DNA of 64,000 bases from Agarilytica sp045430305 (GTDB lineage Bacteria > Pseudomonadota > Gammaproteobacteria > Pseudomonadales > Cellvibrionaceae), in the NCBI GenBank assembly GCA_045430305.1, contig JAILXW010000004.1:124001-188000 (forward strand), given 5' to 3'. The translations under genes and the position numbers were made by a program. The notes under the pieces are model-generated. The model was not told the origin of the DNA. It did not search any database and worked only from the letters and a program-made list of their open reading frames with translations. Below are positions 9,426 through 18,737 of the stretch, one piece after another; the stretch's first letter is position 1, and each line of letters starts with the position of its first letter.

Positions 9426-10646
9426 CTACAGAAGGTCGCGACCTTTTTGTGCCGCGATGCGCATGCGTAAGGCGTTTAGTTTAATAAAACCTTCGGCATC
9501 TTTTTGATCGTAGGCGCCAGCATCATCTTCAAAAGTTGCGATACTCTCATCAAAAAGACTTTGATCAGAACGGCGCCCGACAACTGTTACTGCACCTTTG
9601 TACAATTTTAGACGCACATCGCCATTCACCACGGCTTGAGATTCGTCGATAGCAGTTTGCAGCATTTTACGCTCAGGGCTCCACCAGTAACCGTTGTACA
9701 CCAACTCGGCGTACTTCGGCATCATGGCGTCTTTTAGGTGTGCCACTTCACGATCTAGCGTTAGCGACTCAATTGCACGGTGCGCAGGAAGCATAATTGT
9801 GCCGCCTGGTGTTTCGTAACAGCCGCGCGATTTCATGCCTACGTAGCGGTTTTCGACAATATCCAAACGGCCAATACCGTGTTTACCACCAAGTTTGTTT
9901 AGTGTTTCTAGCATTGTCGCTGGCGATAATGCTTCACCATTCAATGCAACAGGGTCACCATTTTTGAAACTTAACTCAATGTATTCTGGCTTATCGGGCG
10001 CCTCTTCCGGCGACACTGACCAACGCCACATGTCGGCTTCTGCTTCTGCCCACGGATCTTCCAAAATGCCGCCTTCATACGAAATGTGCAGCAAGTTAGC
10101 ATCCATTGAATAGGGTGACTTTTTCTTAGCATTTGCAAAATCTACTGGAATGTTGCGCTCGGCACAGTATTCCATCAACGTTTCACGCGAACTCAAATCC
10201 CACTCGCGCCAGGGGGCAATAACTTGAATGCCGGGCTTAAGTGCATAGGCACCCAATTCGAACCGTACCTGGTCATTGCCTTTGCCCGTTGCCCCGTGAG
10301 AGATAGCATCTGCACCCGTCTCGTTAGCAATTTCAATCAAACGCTTGGCAATCAAAGGGCGCGCTATAGAGGTGCCTAGTAAGTACTCACCCTCATAGAT
10401 TGTATTGGCTCGAAACATAGGAAATACGTAATCGCGTACGAACTCTTCGCGCAAGTCGTCAATATAGATCTCTTTCACACCGAGCGCTTCCGCTTTGGCG
10501 CGCGCAGGCTCCACCTCTTCACCCTGACCGATATCTGCTGTGAAGGTCACGACCTCGCAGCTATATGTGTCTTGCAACCAACGCACAATCACCGAGGTAT
10601 CGAGACCGCCGGAATAGGCAAGAACGACTTTATTGATATCTGACAT
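9426..10646 (-). CDS. argG: Argininosuccinate synthase
   Basis: 406 residues, full length for the family. The N-type ATP pyrophosphatase P-loop AYSGGLDTSV is at residues 9-18, and the conserved GATGKGNDQVRFE segment near residue 118-130 binds aspartate and citrulline. It catalyses ATP-dependent joining of citrulline and aspartate, the penultimate step of arginine synthesis. The gene stands alone, with motY upstream on the same strand. argD and argF lie 15 kb away in the window. Confidence 0.97.
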   Translation of the reverse strand: MSDINKVVLAYSGGLDTSVIVRWLQDTYSCEVVTFTADIGQGEEVEPARAKAEALGVKEIYIDDLREEFVRDYVFPMFRANTIYEGEYLLGTSIARPLIAKRLIEIANETGADAISHGATGKGNDQVRFELGAYALKPGIQVIAPWREWDLSSRETLMEYCAERNIPVDFANAKKKSPYSMDANLLHISYEGGILEDPWAEAEADMWRWSVSPEEAPDKPEYIELSFKNGDPVALNGEALSPATMLETLNKLGGKHGIGRLDIVENRYVGMKSRGCYETPGGTIMLPAHRAIESLTLDREVAHLKDAMMPKYAELVYNGYWWSPERKMLQTAIDESQAVVNGDVRLKLYKGAVTVVGRRSDQSLFDESIATFEDDAGAYDQKDAEGFIKLNALRMRIAAQKGRDLL

Positions 10647-10742
10647 GAGGACTCCTAACGTTAAAAATCACCCGCAGAGGTGCGAGGGGAGCGGATTTTA
10701 TCCGTAAAAAGGATGTTTGAACAGAGACGGACGTTGAGCGAG

Positions 10743-11678
10743 CTATTCGTTTGCAGCCAAAGGCAAGACTTCTACTTCTTCCACCCGCTCTACGCGCAAG
10801 GTCACACGACGGTTTTTAGCGCGACCGGAAGAAGTAGCATTTGTAGCTACAGGGTAGCGTTCACCATGCCATCGCACTTGAATCCATTCTTCAGGAATGC
10901 CACGACGCGTAAGGTACTCGGCGACCATCTCAGCACGCTGTTTCGATAGTTCCAAGTTATCCGCTCGATCACCAGGCGAAGAAGTATGGCCGTCGATAAA
11001 GAACTGGCGAACTTTGTTGTCATGTTTCACCAAGGCAAGAACATGATCAAGCTTCCGTAAATTCTCGCCACGCATACCATCGTTTTCTTCCACCGGACCA
11101 GCAGGGAAATATAACGCCGAGCGCTTCATTTGATCGAAATTGCGCGGTAAAAGGCTCGCCAAGCAATTCACATAGCTTTTGTAGGCTTTCTGGAAACCAA
11201 TATTACTGAGCACCAAACGGACATGTGGATTCCCCTCATCCTCAAACCATGCTTTACGCATAAATTCGATTTCGTTACCCGCCCCCAATTCCGACATCAT
11301 TTTTTCTGCATTTTGAGTCCCTAACCACATAGGGCGCGTGCCGCGCTTAACCGAAACATGACCGAGTGACTCAACACTCTCTTCTCCCATGCCGTCAGCC
11401 TTCCAAACCGGCGCTTTGGCGTATACCGCTGCATTACCAGCATCAAATTTGGCTGCATGAGTCTTTAGGTAAAAGTTTGATGTTTCACCAGCTCGCGTAC
11501 GGAATACCGCCTTACCAAACAGAGGCACCTCGTGCTCTAAGCTACATTGAAAAACGGATGTTTGGGCGCGCCAGCTACTGTCATTAATCGCATTGGTGTA
11601 CAGCGCAGCAGACGCTGAAGTAACCATAAAGAAACTCAAGCAAAGAGAAGCACACACAGAAAGTAACCGACTGAACAT
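10743..11678 (-). CDS. motY: MotY-like OmpA-family flagellar T-ring protein
   Basis: 311 residues: signal peptide (cleaved near SASA), an N-terminal domain with the MotY pattern WRAQTSVFQCSLEHEVPLFG, and a C-terminal OmpA peptidoglycan-binding domain (FFIDGHTSSPGDRADN, LSKQRAEMVAEYL, NRRVTLRVE). MotY forms the T-ring that holds stator units around sodium- or proton-driven flagellar motors in Vibrio and Pseudomonas. P. aeruginosa has its motY in the same argG-pyrC interval, which supports the name. Upstream TTG and GTG codons at 11693 and 11690 are possible starts; the ATG is preferred because it gives a compact signal peptide. No flagellar genes are near. Confidence 0.87.
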   Translation of the reverse strand: MFSRLLSVCASLCLSFFMVTSASAALYTNAINDSSWRAQTSVFQCSLEHEVPLFGKAVFRTRAGETSNFYLKTHAAKFDAGNAAVYAKAPVWKADGMGEESVESLGHVSVKRGTRPMWLGTQNAEKMMSELGAGNEIEFMRKAWFEDEGNPHVRLVLSNIGFQKAYKSYVNCLASLLPRNFDQMKRSALYFPAGPVEENDGMRGENLRKLDHVLALVKHDNKVRQFFIDGHTSSPGDRADNLELSKQRAEMVAEYLTRRGIPEEWIQVRWHGERYPVATNATSSGRAKNRRVTLRVERVEEVEVLPLAANE

Positions 11679-11864
11679 GAGCAAGCACACCAATTAATAA
11701 GACCACAGCTATACAGACTATAACGGCAAATGTAGGTGTAGCTTTAGCCAAACTCGGGGCTATTATCATCCAAATAGAGGGCAGCCCCCTCAGCTAGCGC
11801 ACATGCAGATTGCGTCGAATTCCGGTAGGATGCGCCACAACTAAAACAACTCGCTATTTTCAGT

Positions 11865-12902
11865 ATGACGCAAGTACTCACGATTACCGCCCCCGACGAC
11901 TGGCACATTCATCTACGCGATGGCGAGGCCCTCGAACTCACCGTACCCCACGTAGCACAGAGCTTTGAGCGGGCCATTATCATGCCGAACCTGGTACCTC
12001 CGGTGACTAATGCTGAAGAGGCCATGGGGTACAAAGAGCGTATCTGCGCACAAATTCCTACTGGTGACACGTTTGAACCACTGCTAGTACTTTATCTCAC
12101 AGACCTCACAGACGCAGAAACCATCAGAAAGGCCAAATCTGCTGGTGTAGTTGCATGCAAGCTTTACCCTGCAGGCGCCACAACAAACTCTGACTCGGGT
12201 GTAACAGACATTAAGAACATTTACCCCGCACTTGAGGCAATGCAAAAGCACGGAGTAAAACTACTTGTACACGGTGAAGTGACCGACAGCAGCATCGACA
12301 TTTTTGATCGCGAAGCGGTATTTATTGAAGAAAAACTAAAGCAGGTGGTACAAGACTTTCCAGAGCTCAAAATAGTGATGGAACACATCACCACTAAGGA
12401 TGCTGCAGACTTCGTAACTGAAAGCAGGCCGAATGTAGCGGCGACCATCACCGCCCACCACCTGCTATACAACCGTAACCACATGCTTGCTGGCGGTATT
12501 CGTCCACACTATTACTGTTTACCAATTTTGAAGCGAAGCCTGCATCAAGATGCCCTAATCAAAGCGGCTACCAGCGGAAACCCAAAATTTTTCTTGGGCA
12601 CAGACTCGGCCCCCCACACACAAAACAAAAAAGAAACTGCATGCGGCTGTGCCGGTGCGTACACCGCTTACACTGCGATCGAACTTTATGCTCAAGCCTT
12701 TGAAGACGCTGGCGCCCTCGACAAATTAGAAGGCTTTGCCAGCCACTTCGGCCCCGACTTTTATGAATTACCGCGCAATAGTAAAAAAGTCACCATCGAA
12801 AAAAGCGATTGGCAGTGCCCCGGTTCTTTCGACTTTAATGGCGAAAAGCTCATTCCTCTAAACGCCGGTGAAACATTGCATTGGAAACTACAGCGCGCAT
12901 GA
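11865..12902 (+). CDS. pyrC: Dihydroorotase (class II)
   Basis: 345 residues, the length of E. coli-type PyrC. Metal ligands are visible: HIHLRDG near residue 14-20, the carboxylated-lysine segment CKLYPAG, VMEHITT, and the catalytic aspartate in LGTDSAPH. It closes carbamoyl aspartate to dihydroorotate in pyrimidine synthesis. The gene diverges from motY and overlaps rnt by four bases (ATGA), so the two are probably co-translated. Confidence 0.97.
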   Translation: MTQVLTITAPDDWHIHLRDGEALELTVPHVAQSFERAIIMPNLVPPVTNAEEAMGYKERICAQIPTGDTFEPLLVLYLTDLTDAETIRKAKSAGVVACKLYPAGATTNSDSGVTDIKNIYPALEAMQKHGVKLLVHGEVTDSSIDIFDREAVFIEEKLKQVVQDFPELKIVMEHITTKDAADFVTESRPNVAATITAHHLLYNRNHMLAGGIRPHYYCLPILKRSLHQDALIKAATSGNPKFFLGTDSAPHTQNKKETACGCAGAYTAYTAIELYAQAFEDAGALDKLEGFASHFGPDFYELPRNSKKVTIEKSDWQCPGSFDFNGEKLIPLNAGETLHWKLQRA

Positions 12903-13549
12903 GTGACAACGAAAACCAAAAGCAGCCCATGGCACAACGCTTTCGCGGTTTTTTGCCTATAGTGATCGACGTGGAAACCGGCGGCTTTAACAATGCCACC
13001 GATGCATTGCTCGAAATTTCTGCTGTAAGTTTAAATTTACAAGACGGCGTATTAAACCGCTCAGAAACAGTAGAGTTTCATGTTGAGCCTTTTGAAGGTG
13101 CAAATATTGAAGCTTCTGCGTTGGAATTTACTGGCATAGACCTTCACAATCGCGAAACAGTGCCAGAACAACACGCGCTAGAAGAAATATTTAAATTTGT
13201 ACGTAAAGAAATAAAAGCCCACGGCTGCAATCGCGCAGTACTTGTTGGTCACAACGCACATTTTGATTTAGGTTTTTTAAACGCTGCCAGCGAACGCTGC
13301 ACAATAAAGCGCAACCCCTTCCACCCCTTTTCTTGCTTTGACACATCGACACTTTCTGGCCTCGCCTTTGGCCACACAGTATTAGCGCGTGCATGTGCAT
13401 TAGCAGAAATAGAGTTTTCAAATAAAGAAGCGCACTCTGCTGCGTACGACGCAGAAAAAACAGCAGATTTGTTCTGTGTAATCGTCAATCGCTGGCGCGA
13501 ACTGGGTGGTTGGCCATTACCTGTAGTAGAAACCCCAAGCACAGAATAG
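12899..13549 (+). CDS. rnt: Ribonuclease T
   Basis: 216 residues with the DEDD exonuclease motifs in order: VIDVETGGF (residues about 25-33), GHNAHFDLGFL (about 114-124) and HSAAYDAEKTADLF near the C-terminus. RNase T trims 3' ends of tRNA and other stable RNAs. The start is the ATG inside the pyrC stop overlap; a TTG six codons earlier lies within pyrC and is less likely. It converges with the GFA-family gene three bases downstream. Confidence 0.95.
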   Translation: MSDNENQKQPMAQRFRGFLPIVIDVETGGFNNATDALLEISAVSLNLQDGVLNRSETVEFHVEPFEGANIEASALEFTGIDLHNRETVPEQHALEEIFKFVRKEIKAHGCNRAVLVGHNAHFDLGFLNAASERCTIKRNPFHPFSCFDTSTLSGLAFGHTVLARACALAEIEFSNKEAHSAAYDAEKTADLFCVIVNRWRELGGWPLPVVETPSTE

Positions 13550-13552
13550 ATA

Positions 13553-13963
13553 CTATTTTTTGGGGAAACCCGCAAAACTTTCTGCCTGCAAGCCCTCGCC
13601 AAACCAGCACGCCTGTTCATCGCGAAAGATATTTGCTTTTGGACGAATGCTAGCTTCATCTAATAATGCACCAGCAGGAACTATCAATGCCTTTCCGCTC
13701 GCCACCAAGTAAGGGACACTACAGCCACACCCCTTACAAAACGCATTAGAAAAAGAACGCGAGGGGTGCTGATAACAAATGATATTTTCTTCACCCTCTA
13801 TCCACTCAACATTATCGGGTCGGGTAAAAATATTCGCGGCAAACGCCGAACCAGATTGCTGCTGACACTGTTTGCAATGGCATTGATAAAAAGTTCGAAA
13901 ATCATCTTCAACTGAGAATTTAACTGCACCGCATAGGCAGGCGCCTCGAAGTTTTTTTGCCAT
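13553..13963 (-). CDS. GFA-family zinc protein (Mss4-like fold)
   Basis: 136 residues with the GFA (glutathione-dependent formaldehyde-activating enzyme family) cysteine pattern: CLCGAVKF, CHCKQCQQQSGSAF and CKGCGCSVPY, which bind structural and catalytic zinc. The family name comes from one member; most members, probably including this one, have no established substrate. It converges with rnt and is 132 bases downstream of the peroxiredoxin gene on the same strand, beyond that gene's terminator, so it is likely transcribed on its own. Confidence 0.85.
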   Translation of the reverse strand: MAKKLRGACLCGAVKFSVEDDFRTFYQCHCKQCQQQSGSAFAANIFTRPDNVEWIEGEENIICYQHPSRSFSNAFCKGCGCSVPYLVASGKALIVPAGALLDEASIRPKANIFRDEQACWFGEGLQAESFAGFPKK

Positions 13964-14025
13964 TTATTACTCCTATTTAACATCAAGATACAATAGTAGA
14001 TATTAAGAGAACTTAAAAACAAAAA

Positions 14026-14050
14026 AGCCGGCTACCAATGGCAGCCGGCT
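14026..14050 (-). terminator. Rho-independent terminator after the peroxiredoxin gene
   Basis: Eight-base stem AGCCGGCT (14026-14033 with 14043-14050) and a nine-base loop. On the minus strand it is followed by a run of T (complement of 14021-14026 and beyond). It lies 45 bases past the stop of the gene starting at 14718. Confidence 0.85.
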
Positions 14051-14094
14051 CAATTTCTTTCCGTCAATTTTTTTATGACGGTAACCGATAAAGC

Positions 14095-14718
14095 TTAAAG
14101 TTTATCGGCGTTTGAAGAAAGGTAATCAGCAACACCGCTTGCTGTATTGGTCATACCTTTATCACCCTTGTTCCAGCCTGCAGGGCAAACTTGACCGTGC
14201 TCTTCAAAAAATTGAATCGCTTCGATAATACGAACCACTTCATCTACGTTACGACCAAATGGCTCATCATTAATCACTTGGTGACGCACGATACCTTTTT
14301 GGTCAATGATGAAGGTGCCGCGCATCGATACGCCAGCAGGGTAGTATGAATCGCCACCGTGCGACTCAACACCGTACGCTTGAGAGATACTGTGATCCAT
14401 ATCTGCAACAAGCGCATATTTCAATGGGCCAACACCGCCATCATTAACAGCGGTATTGCGCCACGCGTTGTGAGTGTGGTGAGAATCCACAGAAACTCCA
14501 ACCACTTCTGCACCTAGCTCTTTGAGCTTGTCCATTCTGTGATCCATTGCGATCAATTCAGAAGGACACACAAAGGTAAAGTCCATTGGGTAGAAAAATA
14601 CTACGCCAAACTTTCCTTTGATCGTGCCGGCAAGATTGAACTCACCATTAATTTCTCCGTTAGCTAGAACAGCCGGTGCTGTAAAATCTGGTGCGGGTTT
14701 ACCTACGAGAACGCCCAT
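14095..14718 (-). CDS. Typical 2-Cys peroxiredoxin (Prx1/Tsa-like)
   Basis: 207 residues with the peroxidatic cysteine at 51 in DFTFVCPSE and a resolving cysteine in VCPAGW near residue 172. It reduces hydrogen peroxide and organic peroxides using thioredoxin or a similar donor. The length (longer than AhpC) and C-terminal GMTNTASGVADYL match the thioredoxin peroxidase group found next to rnt and bfd in Pseudomonas. A second peroxiredoxin, AhpC, is encoded at 48.7 kb with its own reductase. Confidence 0.92.
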   Translation of the reverse strand: MGVLVGKPAPDFTAPAVLANGEINGEFNLAGTIKGKFGVVFFYPMDFTFVCPSELIAMDHRMDKLKELGAEVVGVSVDSHHTHNAWRNTAVNDGGVGPLKYALVADMDHSISQAYGVESHGGDSYYPAGVSMRGTFIIDQKGIVRHQVINDEPFGRNVDEVVRIIEAIQFFEEHGQVCPAGWNKGDKGMTNTASGVADYLSSNADKL

Positions 14719-14980
14719 ATGCTTATCTCCAGTTTGCGTTGTTTATGTAATAGTGGTTATCAATATATTTTGTAAGGGATTAGCTGCGCCGCCTACTTGA
14801 TGGCAGGCGGATACAGATCAAGAAATCTGATTGAAACAGGATGGGGATGATATCGCGAAGCTCAAGTGCGGGAGGCAGTTTTTTTCATTGCCAGAGCAGA
14901 TTTTGGCTCGAATCTCACCCTCGCTATACCAGCCCGGCAAACATTACGTGAATCTGATCGCAATATACACAAACTTAATT

Positions 14981-14999
14981 GACAATCATTCTTATTTGC
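14981..14999 (+). promoter_or_regulatory. Candidate Fur box upstream of bfd
   Basis: The complement reads GCAAATAAGAATGATTGTC, 13 of 19 matches to the Fur consensus and very similar to the box upstream of the porin operon at 24511-24529. It lies 54-72 bases before the bfd start. bfd is iron-repressed in many bacteria. Confidence 0.6.
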
Positions 15000-15052
15000 A
15001 TTAACCTTTATAACAACATCACCACTTTTCAACATCCGAGATCGCAACACTT

Positions 15053-15250
15053 ATGTTCGTTTGTATCTGTAAAGGCATTACTGACACCCAGATTCGCGAG
15101 GCGATCGATAATGGTGCAGAGAACATGGGTGAAATTCGCCAAGAACTAGGTGTTTCTAGCCAGTGCGGTCGTTGCGTACCTGCGGTAAAAGAAGTGGTAC
15201 GAGCCAGCATGGATGCAAAAGCCGGCTCAATGTTCTATCAAGTCGCCTAG
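15053..15250 (+). CDS. bfd: Bacterioferritin-associated ferredoxin
   Basis: 65 residues with the Bfd [2Fe-2S] ligand set CIC (residues 4-6) and SSQCGRCVPA (about 38-47), the fer2_BFD fold. Bfd donates electrons to bacterioferritin heme so that stored ferric iron is released. In Pseudomonas it adjoins bfrB; here the two bacterioferritin genes are 3.5 kb away, with a lipoprotein and a kinase gene between. A Fur-like box precedes it. Confidence 0.94.
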   Translation: MFVCICKGITDTQIREAIDNGAENMGEIRQELGVSSQCGRCVPAVKEVVRASMDAKAGSMFYQVA

Positions 15251-15286
15251 TAACAGGCGCTGTTTCCTACCAGAATTACCAACCTC

Positions 15287-16048
15287 TTATTGTAAAATAC
15301 CTGTGACGCCAATGGAGTAAGCCCGCTTTTCCTGTTCGGCTTTGAAATCCCCCAGATCCAGCGATTGCCCCAATTCAAATAGCTTCTTAGATAGCACCGT
15401 ACGCCCAGTACCACGATCGTACTTCACCCCCACGCTAGCAGGAAAAGCATAAGCAATAATATCGCCCCGCTCTACCCCTACTGCGTTAGGGAAGGCGATT
15501 CGCTGCAGACCGCCTTTTACTACAGATAATTCACTGCTTTGCCACACCACGATGAAGCGGTCGCCCAAAGGCCGAAGCACATTCACATGCAGACGCGTTG
15601 CCTGAGCAAAATCACCAAAAACCCCCATTAAATTACCGGCTTTCGGTACTGAATTTTCTAGATCCACCAATACCAGTGGATCAATATCCATTAGTGAACG
15701 TGCGACCAATTCTTCACCCACGTAGTCCAGCAAGTTGCTCTGCACCAAGAAATCTTTCAGTTGTTCAATGAGGGATTGGGTCGAAGCACGGGTTTGGGAG
15801 CGCAGCTCTGCATTTTCTTTTGTGCGACTGGTTTTTTCTTTATCAAGAATGGCCATCACACGCTTTAGTTCAATATTGTCGGAAGCCATGATCTTGTGCT
15901 CGGCTTCGAGTGCGGTCATTTGTTCACGCGTATCTTTTAGCTTGGCAGCTAAAGTTGCGTTATCGGCTCTTAAATTTTCAATATTGGGGTTTGATTGACA
16001 GGCGGCAAGAAGAACGCACGATACGAGACAAAAGGTTAAGCGCTTCAT
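15287..16048 (-). CDS. Coiled-coil lipoprotein of unknown function
   Basis: 253 residues. A lipoprotein signal with lipobox LAAC puts the acylated cysteine near residue 17. Residues about 24-95 are strongly heptad-like (Glu/Lys/Leu-rich coiled coil). The remaining 150 residues look like a folded periplasmic domain without a family I recognise. It lies 209 bases downstream of the kinase gene on the same strand and may be co-transcribed with it. Whether the two act together is not shown by the sequence. It converges with bfd. Confidence 0.78.
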   Translation of the reverse strand: MKRLTFCLVSCVLLAACQSNPNIENLRADNATLAAKLKDTREQMTALEAEHKIMASDNIELKRVMAILDKEKTSRTKENAELRSQTRASTQSLIEQLKDFLVQSNLLDYVGEELVARSLMDIDPLVLVDLENSVPKAGNLMGVFGDFAQATRLHVNVLRPLGDRFIVVWQSSELSVVKGGLQRIAFPNAVGVERGDIIAYAFPASVGVKYDRGTGRTVLSKKLFELGQSLDLGDFKAEQEKRAYSIGVTGILQ

Positions 16049-16257
16049 ATAAAGTCCTACGGAGCAGATAGCAAAGTGTTTTAATTTTTATTAAGTCGCT
16101 TTACTTCTTTGTGCGAACTTTTATTTAGGAAAAACGTGCCGCTTACATTAGCATTTATGCTTATGCGGAGAAAGTAGAAGTAGAGAGAAAGTGGGCATCA
16201 GATAGCACAAAAAGCTAAGCCCCCAAAAGATAGCCCCTCAAAATAATCACCAACAAA

Positions 16258-18534
16258 TCAGTTCGCGAGCTTATCTGAAATAATTTCGTCAAGCGCATCC
16301 GCGAGCGACTGCACACGCTGGTCACCGCCTAATTCATTGAGGGAGGCCCGCATCAAATCACGCGCTTGCCGAAACTCTTCGTCCCCGACTAATTTCCAAG
16401 CCTTAGAAGACAGAGCATCGACGACACGCTCGATGCCTTGCTTTGCCGACTCGTTATTAGGGTCGAGCTTGAGCACAGATTGATAGTCGTGAAACGCAGC
16501 TCGATTACTAGGCAAAAACAATTCACCTTTTTTTAGTTTTGCTTCAGCCCCCTTGAGCAGGCTGTCGATTTGCCCTGCCCGATCAAGCTGACTGCTCGCT
16601 GAGTTTTTCACGGTCTGCGCTTTACGGTTAGTTTTATCTATAGATAAGGCCTTGTTGGCTGAGGCTAGAGCCGAAGTGTAACGCTTGGCTTTAAGTTTAT
16701 TTTCAGCCCCTTGCGCCAAACTCTGAGCAATTTGTTTTTTGCCTTTTAAAGCATCGATATTTTTAGGGTCAAGCGCTAAGGCTTGGTGATACATGTCTAG
16801 TGCGTTTCTACCCGCTGGCTTGGTCAACGCATTTTGACGCTGGTAGGCCTGCGCCTCTAGCACATAGGTCAGTACTTTTTTGCGTGTTTTCGCACTACTT
16901 TCTACCACGGAGATTTGCTTGTTAGATGTCTCCGGGTACAAGGCTGTATGAGCTGAAAGTTGTTGCTCCAAATATCGGCTTTGACCTTTTTCTGCGGCAA
17001 GCGCCGCCAAACGCGCCAAATCTTCACGGCGAAGCGTATCCAAACCCTCCTTTAAACCTGAATCTTTTGGTGCGACCTGTAAAGCATCGCGATACGCCAT
17101 AACAATGGCCGAGGGGTCACGATTTGAATCGGTCGTATTTTCAAGGAAGGTAATTTTTTGTTTAATTTTCGCAAGCTGTTCGTCAACCGATTCTGACGCG
17201 TGTGAGAGGCTGGAGTTTTTTTCTAAATTACCGGGAACACTTCCGGTTTCACGTTTTATCTTCCCTGCGGCCAAAGGTGTATTTGGCAATTCCGGCAGGC
17301 TCACTTCATTTTGTGGTGTTGTTTGGTGCGCGGTTTGCTGTGACGATACCTTATTGGCTGCCGCTTGCTCGTTAGTACCACCTTCCTGAGTTTGTGTTTT
17401 CGAAGCTACTTTTTCCAATAACTGTGATGATTCAAGATTGGCACGAATCGACTCATAACGATCAACCACAGGGTCAAACAAAGCCGGGCTTTTAAAATAT
17501 AAAAATACTGTCACTACCGCGATAACAAACACGCCGGCAACAAATACCGGGAAAATGGGGCGGTGTTCAGATTGCCTTTCCATCTCTTGTGAGAGCGCGT
17601 CAAATGAAGGGTATTCACTGAGTTCGCCTTCTTCTAATTCGAAAGGTTCGTCTTCTGGATAATCAACACGACTGCCTGCGTATCCCGTCGTCTGCTCACT
17701 TTGAAAGTCAGCGATAAAATCAATGCTGTGCGCAAGCACTTCGATATCGAGAGACGCCAAGTCAGCCATTAACTCTTTTGCATCTTGATAACGATCTGCC
17801 ACTTTTTTGGCCATCATTTTGTCGACAATGGGCTGCAATGGCTCATAGCAGCGTGGCAATAAGGGTGTAGGCTCAGTAATGTGTTTGATACCAATGGCGA
17901 CCGCCGATTCCGCATCAAAAGGAACATGCCCCGCCAAACAATAGAAAAACACCACACCTAAACTGTATATATCTGAGCGGTGATCTACCGTTTTTCCTTT
18001 TGCCTGCTCCGGGCTCATGTAATGCGGCGTGCCTATTGCCGTACCCGTTTGCGTTACGGCGGTATCAGACTCGGCCGCACGCGCGATGCCAAAATCCATT
18101 AAGACCGCACGACCATCAGAGGTATGGAACATAATGTTCTCGGGCTTGATGTCGCGATGGACATAGCCCTTACCACTGGCGTAATCGAGCGCCTTGGCAA
18201 TGTCGTTAATCGCGCAAATTTTTTCGCGAATCGACATGTTGTATACGGCGTGTTTTAAATCGGGGCCGTCGATGTATTCCATCGACAAATAGAAGCAATC
18301 GTTATGCTTGCCAACATCGTGCACGGTGACGATATTGGGGTGCACTAACTTACTGACAATTTTAGCTTCGCGAAAAAAGCGCTGATTAAAGTTAGGGTCG
18401 TCAGCCAAGGCCCGAGACATCACCTTAAGCGCCACTTCCCTTTCAAAGACCTCTTGCACGGCCAAATAAACCTTCGCCATTCCGCCCCTGCCGAGTAAAC
18501 GAAGAACTTCATAACCGGGAATTTCTAGGGTCAT
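16258..18534 (-). CDS. Membrane Ser/Thr protein kinase with TPR-like periplasmic part
   Basis: 758 residues. A PknB-type kinase domain fills residues about 8-270: glycine loop GRGGMAKVY, catalytic lysine in VALKVM, HRDIKPENI near 126, DFGIARA, and GTPHYMSPEQAKG. A single membrane helix lies near 330-350. The 400-residue exported part has Gln/Thr-rich linkers and TPR-like repeats (for example DMYHQALALDPKN and DYQSVLKLDPNN). It probably senses an envelope cue and phosphorylates cytoplasmic proteins on Ser/Thr; targets cannot be deduced. No phosphatase partner or type VI secretion genes are nearby. Confidence 0.9.
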   Translation of the reverse strand: MTLEIPGYEVLRLLGRGGMAKVYLAVQEVFEREVALKVMSRALADDPNFNQRFFREAKIVSKLVHPNIVTVHDVGKHNDCFYLSMEYIDGPDLKHAVYNMSIREKICAINDIAKALDYASGKGYVHRDIKPENIMFHTSDGRAVLMDFGIARAAESDTAVTQTGTAIGTPHYMSPEQAKGKTVDHRSDIYSLGVVFFYCLAGHVPFDAESAVAIGIKHITEPTPLLPRCYEPLQPIVDKMMAKKVADRYQDAKELMADLASLDIEVLAHSIDFIADFQSEQTTGYAGSRVDYPEDEPFELEEGELSEYPSFDALSQEMERQSEHRPIFPVFVAGVFVIAVVTVFLYFKSPALFDPVVDRYESIRANLESSQLLEKVASKTQTQEGGTNEQAAANKVSSQQTAHQTTPQNEVSLPELPNTPLAAGKIKRETGSVPGNLEKNSSLSHASESVDEQLAKIKQKITFLENTTDSNRDPSAIVMAYRDALQVAPKDSGLKEGLDTLRREDLARLAALAAEKGQSRYLEQQLSAHTALYPETSNKQISVVESSAKTRKKVLTYVLEAQAYQRQNALTKPAGRNALDMYHQALALDPKNIDALKGKKQIAQSLAQGAENKLKAKRYTSALASANKALSIDKTNRKAQTVKNSASSQLDRAGQIDSLLKGAEAKLKKGELFLPSNRAAFHDYQSVLKLDPNNESAKQGIERVVDALSSKAWKLVGDEEFRQARDLMRASLNELGGDQRVQSLADALDEIISDKLAN

Positions 18535-18737
18535 TAAATACTACCAGCTCGCGCGAGCGTTTCTTGGCATTGAGTGGAGAATTTAGCCGGAGGAGAAGCT
18601 CTACGAGCTTCATCAATTTCGGGCGTACAGTAGATAGATAATAGCTTACTTAAGGATGCAGGTTGTAGTTGCCGCCCGCCAAAATCCTTAGGCGCCATGA
18701 ATTAGCGGCAAACCGGGGTGAATACGTATCGATTTAA

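Noticed and set aside
13191..13659. Minus-strand open frames across rnt
   Set aside because: They are antisense to a gene with complete DEDD exonuclease motifs, and one runs through the GFA gene in another frame.
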